This document shows positions 19,427 to 28,233 of a stretch of DNA of 64,000 bases, in pieces (position 1 is the first letter of the stretch; each line of letters opens with the position of its first letter). The stretch comes from Hydrocarboniphaga sp965279055 (GTDB lineage: Bacteria; Pseudomonadota; Gammaproteobacteria; Nevskiales; Nevskiaceae): the NCBI RefSeq assembly GCF_965279055.1, contig NZ_OZ257125.1, positions 2,976,001-3,040,000 of the forward strand, in the 5' to 3' direction. The notes under the pieces were generated by a model. It ran no database searches, was not told the origin of the DNA, and was given only the letters and a program-made list of their open reading frames with translations. Position numbers and translations under genes: made by a program.

Positions 19427-20083
19427 ATGAAATTACCCAAGCCCATCGCGCTGCTGCTGGCCAGCCTCGGCCTGATCGCGAGCACCACCGGCCTCGCCGC
19501 CGAAGCCGGCAGCAGCCTGCGCGGCAAACAGGTCACGATCGTCCACGGCTACATGGCATCGCCTCAGGACCACTGGTTTCCGTGGCTGAAGGCGAAGCTC
19601 GAAGCCGAAGGCGCCGAGGTCGATGTGCTGTCGCTGCCGGACTCGGCCCATGCCCGGGCCGATGCCTGGCTCGGCTACCTGCAGGCCAATATCCGCCAGC
19701 CCGACGCGAACCATTACTTCGTCGCCCACAGCCTCGGCTGCATCAGCTTGCTGCGCTATCTCGGCGGCCTGCCCACGCAGACCCGCATCGGCGGCTTCGT
19801 GCTGGTCTCGGGCTTCGCAGATTCACTGAGCTTGTTGCCGCAACTCGATGAATTCACAGCGCAGCCGCTGGACTATCGCAAGCTGATCAGCATCGCGCCG
19901 AGGCGCGTCGCGATCGCCTCCCGCGACGACGGCATCGTGCCCTACCGCCAGACCGCGGCGTTGAGCCGCAGCCTGAAAGCGCCGCTGCTCAGCGTCGCCC
20001 ACGGTGGCCATTTTCTCGGTAGCGAGGGCCATACCCAGCTGCCCGTCGTCTACGACCAACTTCTCAGCATGATCCTTCACTAA
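19427..20083 (+). CDS. Exported alpha/beta-hydrolase of the RBBP9/YdeN type
   Basis: The 218-residue product begins with a signal peptide (hydrophobic to about residue 22, cut near LAA|EAG) and then a serine-hydrolase core: VTIVHGYMASPQDHWFPWL, nucleophile Ser about 102 in AHSLGC, Asp in ASRDDGIVPY and His in AHGGHFLG. RBBP9/YdeN proteins are small hydrolases of uncertain substrate, normally cytosolic, so the signal peptide is unusual. No ribosome site precedes the ATG, and an in-frame ATG at 19400 overlaps the LysR dyad; a near-leaderless mRNA is possible. The alcohol dehydrogenase gene follows after 23 bases. Confidence 0.82.
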   Translation: MKLPKPIALLLASLGLIASTTGLAAEAGSSLRGKQVTIVHGYMASPQDHWFPWLKAKLEAEGAEVDVLSLPDSAHARADAWLGYLQANIRQPDANHYFVAHSLGCISLLRYLGGLPTQTRIGGFVLVSGFADSLSLLPQLDEFTAQPLDYRKLISIAPRRVAIASRDDGIVPYRQTAALSRSLKAPLLSVAHGGHFLGSEGHTQLPVVYDQLLSMILH

Positions 20084-20106
20084 CTTCGCCTTTCCGGAGA
20101 AACCAG

Positions 20107-21123
20107 ATGAAAGCCATCGCCCTTACCCGCTACCTGCCCATCACCAACCCGGAATCGCTGGTGGATGTCGAGTTGCCCAAGCCGGAGGCCTCGGGCCGCG
20201 ACCTGCTGGTTCGCGTCGAGGCGATCAGCGTCAATCCGGTCGATACCAAGGTGCGCTCGCCCAAGGACAAGGTCGAGCCGGCGCCGAAAGTGCTGGGCTG
20301 GGACGCGGCCGGCGTCGTCGAGACGGTCGGAGCCGACGTCACGCTGTTCAAGCCCGGCGACGCGGTCTATTACGCCGGCGAAATCGGCCGGCCCGGCAGC
20401 AACGCGCAGTTCCAGCTGGTCGACGAGCGCCTGGTCGGACGCAAGCCGCGCACGCTGGACTACGCGCAGGCCGCCGCACTGCCGCTGACCACGATCACCG
20501 CCTACGAGGCGATGTTCGAGCGCCTCGGCATCAGCGTCGACGGCGCCGACCGCGGCAAGAGCCTGCTGATCATCGGCGCCGCCGGCGGCGTCGGCTCGAT
20601 CGCGCTGCAGCTGGCCCGGCTCGCCGGGCTGACCGTGATCGGCACCGTCGGCCGCGCCGAGACGCGCGAATGGACCGCGTCGCTGGGCCTGGAGCTGAGC
20701 ATCGATCACGGCCAGCCGCTGCCGGAGCAGCTGTCCGCCCTCGGCCACGCCGAGGTCGACTACGTGCTCAACCTCAACAACACCGACCGCTACTGGGACG
20801 TCATCGCCGAGGTGCTGAAGCCGCGCGGCAAGGTCTGCAGCATCGTCGAGAACAGCGGCCCGCTGAACCAGGCCCCCTACAAGACCAAGAACCTGACGCA
20901 CGCCTGGGAGCACATGTTCGTGCGCGGCGTGTTCAAAACCGCCGACATGATCGAGATCCACCACCTGCTCAACCGGGTCGCCGACTGGATCGACCAGGGC
21001 ACGCTGAAGCCGACCCTGACCGACCGGCTGGCGCCGATCAACGCCGCCAAGCTGCGCGAGGCGCACATGCAGCTTGAGACCGGGCGCACGATCGGCAAGC
21101 TGGCGCTGATCGGATGGTCTTGA
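20107..21123 (+). CDS. Zinc-type alcohol dehydrogenase / quinone oxidoreductase-like protein
   Basis: The 338-residue product is a medium-chain dehydrogenase/reductase of the zinc-type alcohol dehydrogenase-like subgroup: VEAISVNPVDTKVR, VLGWDAAGVVETVGADV, the nucleotide-binding LLIIGAAGGVGSIALQLA (about 155-172) and a long C-terminal catalytic lobe. Classic catalytic zinc ligands are not obvious, as in quinone reductase-like members, so NADPH-dependent reduction of a quinone or enone is plausible. A GGAG ribosome site precedes the ATG. It probably forms an operon with the upstream hydrolase under the divergent LysR protein. Confidence 0.88.
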   Translation: MKAIALTRYLPITNPESLVDVELPKPEASGRDLLVRVEAISVNPVDTKVRSPKDKVEPAPKVLGWDAAGVVETVGADVTLFKPGDAVYYAGEIGRPGSNAQFQLVDERLVGRKPRTLDYAQAAALPLTTITAYEAMFERLGISVDGADRGKSLLIIGAAGGVGSIALQLARLAGLTVIGTVGRAETREWTASLGLELSIDHGQPLPEQLSALGHAEVDYVLNLNNTDRYWDVIAEVLKPRGKVCSIVENSGPLNQAPYKTKNLTHAWEHMFVRGVFKTADMIEIHHLLNRVADWIDQGTLKPTLTDRLAPINAAKLREAHMQLETGRTIGKLALIGWS

Positions 21124-21240
21124 TTGCGGTCGAAAATTAGCCGAAATCGCGCTTGACATCGCGGCAATGCCGCCTTTGATCCTGCGATCGAAGAAAAGCG
21201 TTGCGACCCACGCCGGAACTCCTTAGAATCCGCGGCCCGT

Positions 21241-21316
<76 letters not shown>

Positions 21317-21339
21317 TCTAATTCGGTTTAGATACAACG

Positions 21340-21367
21340 ATGCCCAGCCTAGCGCTGGGCATTTTTG
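21340..21367 (+). terminator. Rho-independent terminator after tRNA-Asn
   Basis: A perfect stem ATGCCCAGC/GCTGGGCAT with a CTAGC loop is followed by TTTTTG, 23 bases after the tRNA. Confidence 0.9.
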
Positions 21368-21531
21368 TTTGTGCGGTCAGGTCCGAGAAAAGGCTGCCCC
21401 TGAACTTATTCTCCAACGCTTTGCGGGACGGATCGAGTAGACGATTGCAGCTCGGCGAGCAAGCACAGCGGCGGCCAACGACCGTCCGACGTAAGGCAGG
21501 ACGTGTCTGAGATGAGCGTGACCAGGCTGGA

Positions 21532-22197
21532 TCAATTGCCCTGATCGCGCTGGATCGCTTCGGTCAGCGGAACAAAGCGGTTGAGCTGTTCATCAAGGAC
21601 CATCACCTGTCCGTCGCCGATGCCGTAAATCCAGCCTTGCAGGTTCAACGCCTTGTTGGCGAGTGCGGCGGCTACGGCTGGATGCGTGCGCAGATGCATC
21701 AGCTGCAGGCGAATGTTCTCTTCGACCAGTGCCACGACCGCTTCGTTGCCTTCGAGATTCCGGGTAAACATCGCGCTCTTGGCAGCCTGGGCGTTCCGCA
21801 GCCAGGCCTCGACGGTCGGCAGATCTTTCGTGGAGTTGGGGTTGAGCAGGCCTTTCATGGCGCCACAGTCGGTGTGCCCACAGACCACGACGTTGCGGAC
21901 GCGGAGCACCATCACGGCGTACTCCACGACAGCGGAAACACCACCGAGCATTTCGCCGTAACCGGGCACGATGTTGCCGATGTTGCGGCAGACGAAGAGT
22001 TCACCCGGCTGGGTCTGGGTGATCATCTCGGGAACCACGCGAGAGTCCGCGCAGGTGATGAACAAGGTATGCGGGGCCTGACTATCGGAGAGCTTGCTGA
22101 ACAGCTGGCGGCTCTCGGGAAAGACTTTCTGGCTGAATTCCTCGACGCCTCGCAGAAGGCTCTGCAGGCTGTCATCGCGCGACGTGTCACGAGTCAT
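21532..22197 (-). CDS. can: Beta-class carbonic anhydrase
   Basis: The 221-residue product from the ATG at 22197 carries the zinc site of beta-carbonic anhydrases: Cys about 49 and Asp 51 in ITCADSRV, His about 108 and Cys about 111 in VVCGHTDCGAM. It interconverts CO2 and bicarbonate in the cytoplasm and supplies bicarbonate for carboxylases. An AGGTAAAGAT ribosome site supports this start over an upstream in-frame codon at 22251. It is a single gene, divergent from a small lipoprotein gene. Confidence in family is high; the symbol follows the E. coli type. Confidence 0.95.
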   Translation of the reverse strand: MTRDTSRDDSLQSLLRGVEEFSQKVFPESRQLFSKLSDSQAPHTLFITCADSRVVPEMITQTQPGELFVCRNIGNIVPGYGEMLGGVSAVVEYAVMVLRVRNVVVCGHTDCGAMKGLLNPNSTKDLPTVEAWLRNAQAAKSAMFTRNLEGNEAVVALVEENIRLQLMHLRTHPAVAAALANKALNLQGWIYGIGDGQVMVLDEQLNRFVPLTEAIQRDQGN

Positions 22198-22496
22198 ATC
22201 TTTACCTGTGAAACCGAGCCTACGCGGGCTGCAAGGCCTCGGAGACAGCATGCTAAATCAAGGCGCGAAGCCACGGAATCGGTGGGGATAGGGCGCGCGA
22301 GTGTAAAAGCGCCGCGAGAACGGCGGTCAAGCGCCGCCGCCGATCATGCCGCACCGGCAAAATCTTCCGTCGCAGCGCGCCAAACCTGACTCGAAGCGGG
22401 AACCTGCAGCTACCGCCCCAACCGCCTCTGATGGCAACATGCAACGGGCGAGCCTCTAGGGGATAGGGGCCATAAACGCTCTGACATGGGGACACC

Positions 22497-23003
22497 TTGA
22501 AAACCATTCGTTTGGCGGCGCTCTTTAGCGTCTTGACCCTTGCTGCGTGCGGCGGAGCGTCAGGGCCGGCGTTCAAGCCGGAGGCAAGCCCCGCTCGCGG
22601 CTATGCCACGGTCTACGTGTATAGGCCAGATGGAATGATCGGCATTCTGTCGTCGCAGGCCCGCTTCCTCAACATCGATGATCGACAAGTTGCTCGCCTG
22701 AAGCTCGGGGGCTATATCGCCCTGCCGACGACACCAGGGCCGCACACGATCACATCGACTGACTTCTCCACATTCGGAGACGCCAATACCGGCAAGGTGA
22801 TGGCATCAGCCCGATTCACGATGTCGACAGGAAGCGTACGTTACTTTCGATACACGGAAGGCTTTAAGTCGCTCACTGCAATCCCGATCAATGGAACCGT
22901 CGTCTTCACGGGCGATGGCGAATACCACTTCGAAGAAGTGACGCCACAAGTTGCGATGAAAGAACTCGAAGATACCAAACAGCTGGAGCCTTCGGAGCGG
23001 TGA
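22497..23003 (+). CDS. DUF2846-like lipoprotein
   Basis: The 168-residue product has a lipoprotein signal (LTLAAC|GG at about residues 14-21) and a beta-rich domain with ARGYATVYVYRPDG and LGGYIALPTTPGPHTI, resembling DUF2846 proteins of unknown function. The start is a TTG at 22497, nine bases after GGGGA, and gives the lipobox its normal distance. It should be a periplasm-facing lipoprotein. The region is flanked by carbonic anhydrase (divergent) and a bidirectional terminator. Codon usage is somewhat less G+C-biased than in the neighbours. Confidence 0.75.
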   Translation: MKTIRLAALFSVLTLAACGGASGPAFKPEASPARGYATVYVYRPDGMIGILSSQARFLNIDDRQVARLKLGGYIALPTTPGPHTITSTDFSTFGDANTGKVMASARFTMSTGSVRYFRYTEGFKSLTAIPINGTVVFTGDGEYHFEEVTPQVAMKELEDTKQLEPSER

Positions 23004-23112
23004 GAGTTAGTGGGAACCCGAGTCCCATTTGAACGACGCTGCCTGAAGGAGCCTGTTCAGTAGGCACTTGCGGAAACCTTCAGGCTTTCGTGACGCGGAT
23101 TGAGCCGGATAC

Positions 23113-23144
23113 AAAAATGCCCGGCATCAGCCGGGCATTTTTTT
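23113..23144. terminator. Bidirectional Rho-independent terminator
   Basis: ATGCCCGGC/GCCGGGCAT with an ATCA loop is flanked by AAAAA on the left and TTTTTTT on the right, between the convergent lipoprotein gene and the small membrane-protein gene. Confidence 0.92.
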
Positions 23145-23155
23145 CACTTACAGGC

Positions 23156-23317
23156 CTAGTCCTGCTTGCGGATCTTGAGGCCGAACACGCCGGCGCAGAG
23201 CAGGATCATCACGCCGAAATACAGGGCGATCCAACCAACCGGGTCGTACCCGGACAGGCAGAGCAAGAAACAGCCGTAAGCGGTCAGCACAACGCCCAAA
23301 CCTGCTGCAGCGAGCAT
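23156..23317 (-). CDS. Small two-helix membrane protein, 53 residues
   Basis: From the ATG at 23317 the product is MLAAAGLGVVLTAYG... with two hydrophobic segments (about 2-18 and 28-45) and a basic C-terminus (LKIRKQD). An AAGGAAACGG ribosome site six bases upstream supports this start over the longer open frame beginning at 23458. The function is unknown. The gene ends 12 bases before the bidirectional terminator. Confidence 0.65.
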   Translation of the reverse strand: MLAAAGLGVVLTAYGCFLLCLSGYDPVGWIALYFGVMILLCAGVFGLKIRKQD

Positions 23318-23406
23318 CCGTTTCCTTTCGCGATCGGCTATTGAGCCAAGGGGAGCGGGAGTGTAAGGCGCCGCGGCGGGCGCGCAAAGCCTGGGGGCCG
23401 GGCGGA

Positions 23407-23601
23407 TCAGGGCGGGCTCGGCGGTGGCTGCGGCGCCGCTGGGCCCCGATCCATCCACAGCGCGAAGACGGCGAAAGCGGCCAGTTCAAGGCCGCAGAAC
23501 AGGCCGATTGCGCCGACGACCGGGTGTTCCAGCGAAATCAGCTGCGCGCCGAGCACCAGCAGCGTCAGCCCGCTCATGAAGGCATGAAAGATTGCCGACA
23601 T
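23407..23601 (-). CDS. Small membrane protein, 64 residues
   Basis: Two hydrophobic segments (about residues 4-22 and 29-47) are followed by a Pro-rich tail. A GAGGAG ribosome site precedes the ATG. It lies 89 bases upstream of the 53-residue membrane protein on the same strand, so the two may be co-transcribed. No family recognised. Confidence 0.6.
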   Translation of the reverse strand: MSAIFHAFMSGLTLLVLGAQLISLEHPVVGAIGLFCGLELAAFAVFALWMDRGPAAPQPPPSPP

Positions 23602-23734
23602 CGCTCGTCTCCTCGAGTCCCTGTCGTGTCATCGGCCGGCTCATTCCGTAAGGCCGGCTACCTGAACCGAGCTTAACCCGGACGGCGCTTCGTGTCGCTT
23701 TCTTTACACATCGCGGCGCCGGCCCCGCGCCGCG

Positions 23735-24556
23735 CTAGCCGCCGGCGAAGGCCGCTGCGGCCCGAACCTGTGCCTCGCTCGGCCGCATGCCGGTGTAAAG
23801 CACGAACTGTTCTAGCGCCTGCAGCACGATGACGTCGTGGCCGGTGATCACGCGCTTGCCGCGTGCGCGGGCCGCGCGAATCAGCGGTGTTTCGGACGGA
23901 ATGGCGACGACGTCGAACGCGATCTCGGCGGCGTCGATCGCCTCTTCGGCGAACGCCAGGTCCGCGCTTTCGGCGCCGCCGGCCATGCCGACCGGCGTGA
24001 CGTTGACCAGCAGCAGCGGTCTCAGATCGCCGAGCTGCGGCTGCCAGCGATAGCCGCAGACCGCGGCGAGGCTGCGGCCCGCCGGCTCGTTGCGCGCGAC
24101 GATCACGCCGTGCTCGAAACCGGCGTCGCGGAACGCGGCCGCCACCGCCTTCGCCATGCCACCGCTGCCGCGCAATGCGAAGCGGCTTTGCGGCGAAATC
24201 GCGTGGCTCGCTATCAGTTTCGCGATCGCGATGTAGTCGGTGTTGTAGCCGCGCAGATGGCCGTCGTCGTTGACGATGGTGTTGACCGATTCGATCGCGC
24301 TCGCCGACGGCGTCAGCTCGTCGATCAGCGCAATGCAGGCTTCCTTGAACGGCATCGAGATCGCGCAGCCGCGGATGTTCAGCGCGCGAATGCCGCCGAT
24401 CGCGGCCGCGAGGTCCTTCGTGCTGAACGCCTTGTAGACATAGTCCAGTCCGAGCGACTCGTACAGATGATTGTGGAAGCGCGAGCCGAAGTTGCCGGGC
24501 CGCGCCGACAGCGACATGCACAGCCGCGTGTCGCGACCGATAGCCGGTTTGCTCAT
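23735..24556 (-). CDS. Shikimate 5-dehydrogenase-like protein
   Basis: The 273-residue product resembles the AroE superfamily, particularly the shorter shikimate dehydrogenase-like (HI0607-type) branch: LDYVYKAFSTKDLAAAIGGI, ISMPFKEACIALID (substrate lysine), VNTIVNDDGHLRGYNTDYIA (NTD..G motif), a degenerate Rossmann segment LRGSGGMAKAVAAAF and GHDVIVLQALEQFVLYTG. Whether it uses shikimate, quinate or another compound is unknown; a housekeeping AroE is probably elsewhere. Its ATG overlaps the stop of the LacI-type regulator gene (ATGA), so it is translationally coupled to fruR. Confidence 0.82.
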   Translation of the reverse strand: MSKPAIGRDTRLCMSLSARPGNFGSRFHNHLYESLGLDYVYKAFSTKDLAAAIGGIRALNIRGCAISMPFKEACIALIDELTPSASAIESVNTIVNDDGHLRGYNTDYIAIAKLIASHAISPQSRFALRGSGGMAKAVAAAFRDAGFEHGVIVARNEPAGRSLAAVCGYRWQPQLGDLRPLLLVNVTPVGMAGGAESADLAFAEEAIDAAEIAFDVVAIPSETPLIRAARARGKRVITGHDVIVLQALEQFVLYTGMRPSEAQVRAAAAFAGG

Positions 24557-25539
24557 GAGGCCGCTGCGGTCGAGCCGCGAACGATACAACGACCGCTGAG
24601 CACGACCTTACGCACCGGCAGCGCCGGCGTCTGCAGGCGCTCGAACAGCAGCGACATCGCGGTGCGGCCGATGTCTTCGACCGGCTGTTCGATCACCGTC
24701 ATGCCGGGCTCGACCAGCTCGGTCCAGCTTTCGTTGTCGAAGCCGGCGACGGCCAGGTCCCGCGGAATCTGCAGGCCCAGGGCCCGCGCGGCCTTGATCA
24801 CGCCGATCAGCAGCAGGCTGTTGCTGACGACGATCGCGCGCGGCCGGTCGGCTTGCGTCAGCCAGGCGGCGACTTCTTTCTGCGCTGCCTCGGCGCTCGG
24901 CGCGACCGCGCGAAACTGCGGCTGCAGGCCATGCCGCTGCATCGCCGCGACATAGCCTTCGCGGCGCTCGGCGCCGGTGCTGCTGGCATTGCCGAACAGG
25001 CCGCCGATGTCGCGATGGCCGCGCTCGACCAGATGGCCGACCAGCTGCTCCATCGCGTCGCGATTGTCCAGCACGACGGCGTCGTGCAGGCCGGCGGGGC
25101 CGGCGCGGTCGATCAGCACCACCGGAAAATCCATCGAGCGCCGCGGCAGCTGGTCAACGGTCGCGCGCGTCGGCGCGAACACCAGGCCGGTGATGCGCTC
25201 CTCCTGCATCAGGCCCAGGTACAGCGCCTCGCGCTCGGGGTCTTCGTCGGTATTGCACAGGATCACGCGCATGCCGGCGCGATAGGCGCTGTCCTCGACC
25301 GCGCGGCTGACCGCGGTGAAGAACGGATTACGGATGTCGGCGACGATCAGGCCGATGGTGCCGCTGTCCTGCGAGCGCAGGCGCCGCGCCGCGAGGTTGG
25401 GCTTGTAACCGGTGGCGCGCACCGCCGCGGCGACCTGCTGGCGCAGCTCGTCGCTGACCGGCCCGCGACCCAGCGCGCGCGACACGGTCGCCGGCGATAC
25501 GCCTGCCGCCCTGGCCACGTCCTTGATGCTGACACTCAT
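24553..25539 (-). CDS. fruR: LacI-family fructose-operon repressor
   Basis: The 328-residue product has a LacI helix-turn-helix (SIKDVARAAGVSPATVSRAL, about 4-23, then the hinge YKPNLAARRLRSQ) and a periplasmic-binding-protein-like effector domain (TIGLIVADIRNPFFTAVSRAVED). The true start is the ATG at 25539; the frame stays open upstream through antisense fruB, but that part is not coding. It is divergent from fruBKA with two operator-like sites in between, one touching its own start, which argues for control of fru and for autoregulation. The effector is presumably fructose 1-phosphate. Confidence 0.92.
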   Translation of the reverse strand: MSVSIKDVARAAGVSPATVSRALGRGPVSDELRQQVAAAVRATGYKPNLAARRLRSQDSGTIGLIVADIRNPFFTAVSRAVEDSAYRAGMRVILCNTDEDPEREALYLGLMQEERITGLVFAPTRATVDQLPRRSMDFPVVLIDRAGPAGLHDAVVLDNRDAMEQLVGHLVERGHRDIGGLFGNASSTGAERREGYVAAMQRHGLQPQFRAVAPSAEAAQKEVAAWLTQADRPRAIVVSNSLLLIGVIKAARALGLQIPRDLAVAGFDNESWTELVEPGMTVIEQPVEDIGRTAMSLLFERLQTPALPVRKVVLSGRCIVRGSTAAAS

Positions 25540-25541
25540 AT

Positions 25542-25555
25542 TGCAATCGTTTTCA
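25542..25555. promoter_or_regulatory. FruR-type operator next to the regulator gene
   Basis: TGCAATCGTTTTCA (complement TGAAAACGATTGCA) differs at two positions from the perfect palindrome at 25630-25643. It lies three bases upstream of the fruR start codon and is a plausible autoregulatory site. Confidence 0.6.
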
Positions 25556-25616
25556 GCTTTAGATGCCCAATTTCTGCACATTTCCAGCAGCATGGCAAGA
25601 ACAACGAGCATTTTCC

Positions 25617-25647
25617 TTGACAGAGGCACTGAAAACGTTTTCATATA
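25617..25647 (+). promoter_or_regulatory. fruB promoter with FruR-type operator
   Basis: A TTGACA (-35) at 25617-25622 is followed by the perfect 14-base palindrome TGAAAACGTTTTCA at 25630-25643 and an A+T-rich -10 region (CATATA). The operator therefore sits between or over the promoter elements, the classic position for LacI-family repression. The fruB start is 67 bases downstream. Confidence 0.75.
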
Positions 25648-25710
25648 GGCGTCATAAGAGCCGCGTCGCAACGCGATCGGCCCCACCGAGGTACTGGAGG
25701 AGTCCAGAAG

Positions 25711-28233
25711 ATGAGCATCGCCAATCCGACGATAGCCAACGCGGCGCTGCTGCCTCGCGAGCTGGTGCGCCTGGGCGCACATCCGGCCAGCAAGGAAGCG
25801 ACGATTCGCGAGGCCGCGCAGCTGCTGGTCGCGGCCGGCTGCATCGAACCCGGCTACGAGGCCAGCATGCTCAAGCGCGAGGCGGTGGCGAACACCTTTC
25901 TCGGCCACGGCGTGGTGATTCCGCACGGCCTGGGCGAAGACCGTCACCTGGTCAAACGCAACGGCATCGCGGTGCTGCAGGTGCCGGCCGGCGTCGAGTG
26001 GAATCCGGGCCAGACCGCGCACCTGGTGGTCGCGATCGCGGCGCAGTCCGACGCGCATATCGCGATACTGCGCCGGCTGACGCGGCTGATTCAGGACAAT
26101 TCGCGACTGGTCGCGCTGTTCGTCACCGACGACGTGCAACAGATCGTCGACGCGCTCAGCGTCGACGCGATAGAAGAAGCGCCGGCCCAGCCGGCCACCG
26201 ATCTGGCCGAGCGTTTCGAATGGACCGTGCCCTACCCGGCCGGCCTGCACGCGCGGCCGGCCTCGCGCTGGGTGGAAACCGCGCGCAGCTTCGGCGCGCG
26301 CATGCAGCTGCGCTTCGGTGACCAGCTCGCCGATGCCAAGAATCTGGTGTCGCTGCTGCAACTCGGCCTGCGCTTTGGCGACACGGTGGTGATTTCCGCC
26401 GAAGGCCGCGACGCCGGCTCGGCATTGATTCGACTGAAAGCGGTGATCAACGGCATCACCGCGCAGGAGAAGGCCGATGCGGAGACCGCGGCCAAGCGCG
26501 CGGCCGCACCGGCACTGGGCTGGTCGCCGCCGCAGGCGCCGGCCGCGATCGCCGGCATCGGCGCCAGCCCGGGCCTGGCGATCGGCGTCGTCCATCGCCT
26601 GTCCGCGAATCAGGCGCCGATTCCCGATCACCCGCTGCCGCTCTCTCAAGGCGGCGAGTTGCTGCACGAGGCGCTGAACGTCACGCGTCTGCAGTTGAAG
26701 GCCGTTGCCGACGACACCGCGCGCCGTCTCGGCGCAGCGGATGCGGCGATCTTCAAGGCGCAGGCGGAGCTGCTCAACGACACCGATCTGATCACCCTGA
26801 CCTGCCAGCTGATGGTCGAAGGCCACGGCGTCGCGTGGAGCTGGAACCAGGCGGTCGAGCGCATGGCCGGCAAGCTGTCGGCACTCGGCAATGCGGTGCT
26901 CGCTGGCCGCGCGGCGGATCTGCGCGATGTCGGTCGCCGCGTGCTCACGCAGATCGATCCGTCCCTGCATGGCGGCGATGCAACCAAGGAACTGCCGGCG
27001 AACTGCATCCTGGTCGCTGCCGATCTGTCGCCTTCGGATACCGCGACGCTGGATCCGCAGCGCGTCGTCGGCCTGGCCACGGCGCAGGGCGGCCCGACCT
27101 CGCATACCGCGATTCTGGCGCGCACGCTGGGCTTGCCGGCGCTGGTCGCCGGTGGCGCGGCGCTGCTCGATGTCGCCGAAGGTGTCGAGGCGATCATCGA
27201 CGGCCAGAACGGCCGGCTGTATCTGAATCCGTCGCCGGCCGACCTGGCGTCGGCGCGCGCCTACATCGAAGAACAGCAGGCGATCCGCGCGCGCGAAGCC
27301 GAGCAGCGCAGCCTGCCGGCGCAGACCACCGACGGCCATCACGTCGACATCGGCGCCAACATCAACCTGCCCGACCAGGCGCCGCTGGCGCTGTCGCAGG
27401 GCGCCGAAGGCGTCGGCCTGATGCGCACCGAGTTCCTGTTCCTGGAACGCGGCAGCACGCCATCGGAAGACGAGCAATACGAAACCTACACCGCGATGGC
27501 GCGCGCGCTCGATGGCCGTCCGCTGATCGTGCGTGCGCTGGATATCGGGGGCGACAAGCAGGTCGCGCATCTGGATCTGCCGCACGAAGACAATCCCTTC
27601 CTCGGCGTGCGCGGCGCGCGCCTGCTGTTGCGTCGCGCCGACCTGCTGGAGCCACAGCTGCGCGCGCTGTATCGCGCGGCCAAAGACGGCGCGGCCCTCA
27701 AAATCATGTTCCCGATGATCACCTCGGTACCGGAGATCGTCGCGCTGCGCGGCATTTGCGAGCGCATCCGCGCCGAACTCGACGCACCGGCGGTGGCGAT
27801 CGGCATCATGATCGAAGTGCCGGCGGCGGCGATCCAGGCCGACGCGCTGGCGCGCCACGCCGATTTCTTCTCGATCGGCACCAACGATCTGACCCAGTAC
27901 GTGCTGGCGATCGACCGGCAGAATCCGGAGCTCGCCGCCGAAGCGGACAGCCTGCATCCGGCGGTGCTGAGGCTGATTCGCCTGACCGTCGAAGGCGCGG
28001 CACAGCACGGCCGTTGGGTCGGCGTCTGCGGCGGACTCGCCGGCGATCCGTTCGGCGCGATGCTGCTGACCGGCCTCGGGGTGCAGGAGCTGTCGATGAC
28101 GCCGCGCGATATTCCGGCGGTGAAAGCGCGGCTGCGCGCCAGCGATCTTGCCGCGCTGAAGCAGCTCGCAGGCAAGGCGCTCGCCGCCGAAACGGCGGCC
28201 GAGGTGCGTGCGCTCGACGGAGCCGCGGCATGA
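25711..28233 (+). CDS. fruB: Fructose PTS multiphosphoryl transfer protein (EIIA-HPr-EI)
   Basis: The 840-residue product fuses three phosphotransferase modules. The EIIA-Fru domain spans about 1-150 with its phospho-histidine in GVVIPHGLGEDR (about His72). The HPr domain is about 170-255 with YPAGLHARPAS (about His180). Enzyme I is about 275-840 with GGPTSHTAILAR (about His465) and the PEP-binding KIMFPMITSVPEI and GTNDLTQYVLAIDR segments. It carries phosphate from PEP to FruA without general PTS proteins. This EI-containing arrangement is known in Xanthomonas and Pseudomonas. A GGAGG ribosome site precedes the ATG; fruK overlaps its stop. Confidence 0.97.
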   Translation: MSIANPTIANAALLPRELVRLGAHPASKEATIREAAQLLVAAGCIEPGYEASMLKREAVANTFLGHGVVIPHGLGEDRHLVKRNGIAVLQVPAGVEWNPGQTAHLVVAIAAQSDAHIAILRRLTRLIQDNSRLVALFVTDDVQQIVDALSVDAIEEAPAQPATDLAERFEWTVPYPAGLHARPASRWVETARSFGARMQLRFGDQLADAKNLVSLLQLGLRFGDTVVISAEGRDAGSALIRLKAVINGITAQEKADAETAAKRAAAPALGWSPPQAPAAIAGIGASPGLAIGVVHRLSANQAPIPDHPLPLSQGGELLHEALNVTRLQLKAVADDTARRLGAADAAIFKAQAELLNDTDLITLTCQLMVEGHGVAWSWNQAVERMAGKLSALGNAVLAGRAADLRDVGRRVLTQIDPSLHGGDATKELPANCILVAADLSPSDTATLDPQRVVGLATAQGGPTSHTAILARTLGLPALVAGGAALLDVAEGVEAIIDGQNGRLYLNPSPADLASARAYIEEQQAIRAREAEQRSLPAQTTDGHHVDIGANINLPDQAPLALSQGAEGVGLMRTEFLFLERGSTPSEDEQYETYTAMARALDGRPLIVRALDIGGDKQVAHLDLPHEDNPFLGVRGARLLLRRADLLEPQLRALYRAAKDGAALKIMFPMITSVPEIVALRGICERIRAELDAPAVAIGIMIEVPAAAIQADALARHADFFSIGTNDLTQYVLAIDRQNPELAAEADSLHPAVLRLIRLTVEGAAQHGRWVGVCGGLAGDPFGAMLLTGLGVQELSMTPRDIPAVKARLRASDLAALKQLAGKALAAETAAEVRALDGAAA

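Noticed and set aside
25540..28008. Upstream extension of the LacI regulator frame opposite fruB
   Set aside because: The helix-turn-helix starts at 25539 and the extension covers the operators and antisense fruB.
26835..28229. Plus-strand alternative frame fused upstream of fruK
   Set aside because: It overlaps the fruB enzyme I domain in another frame and is Arg/Gly-rich; fruK begins at the ATGA overlap.
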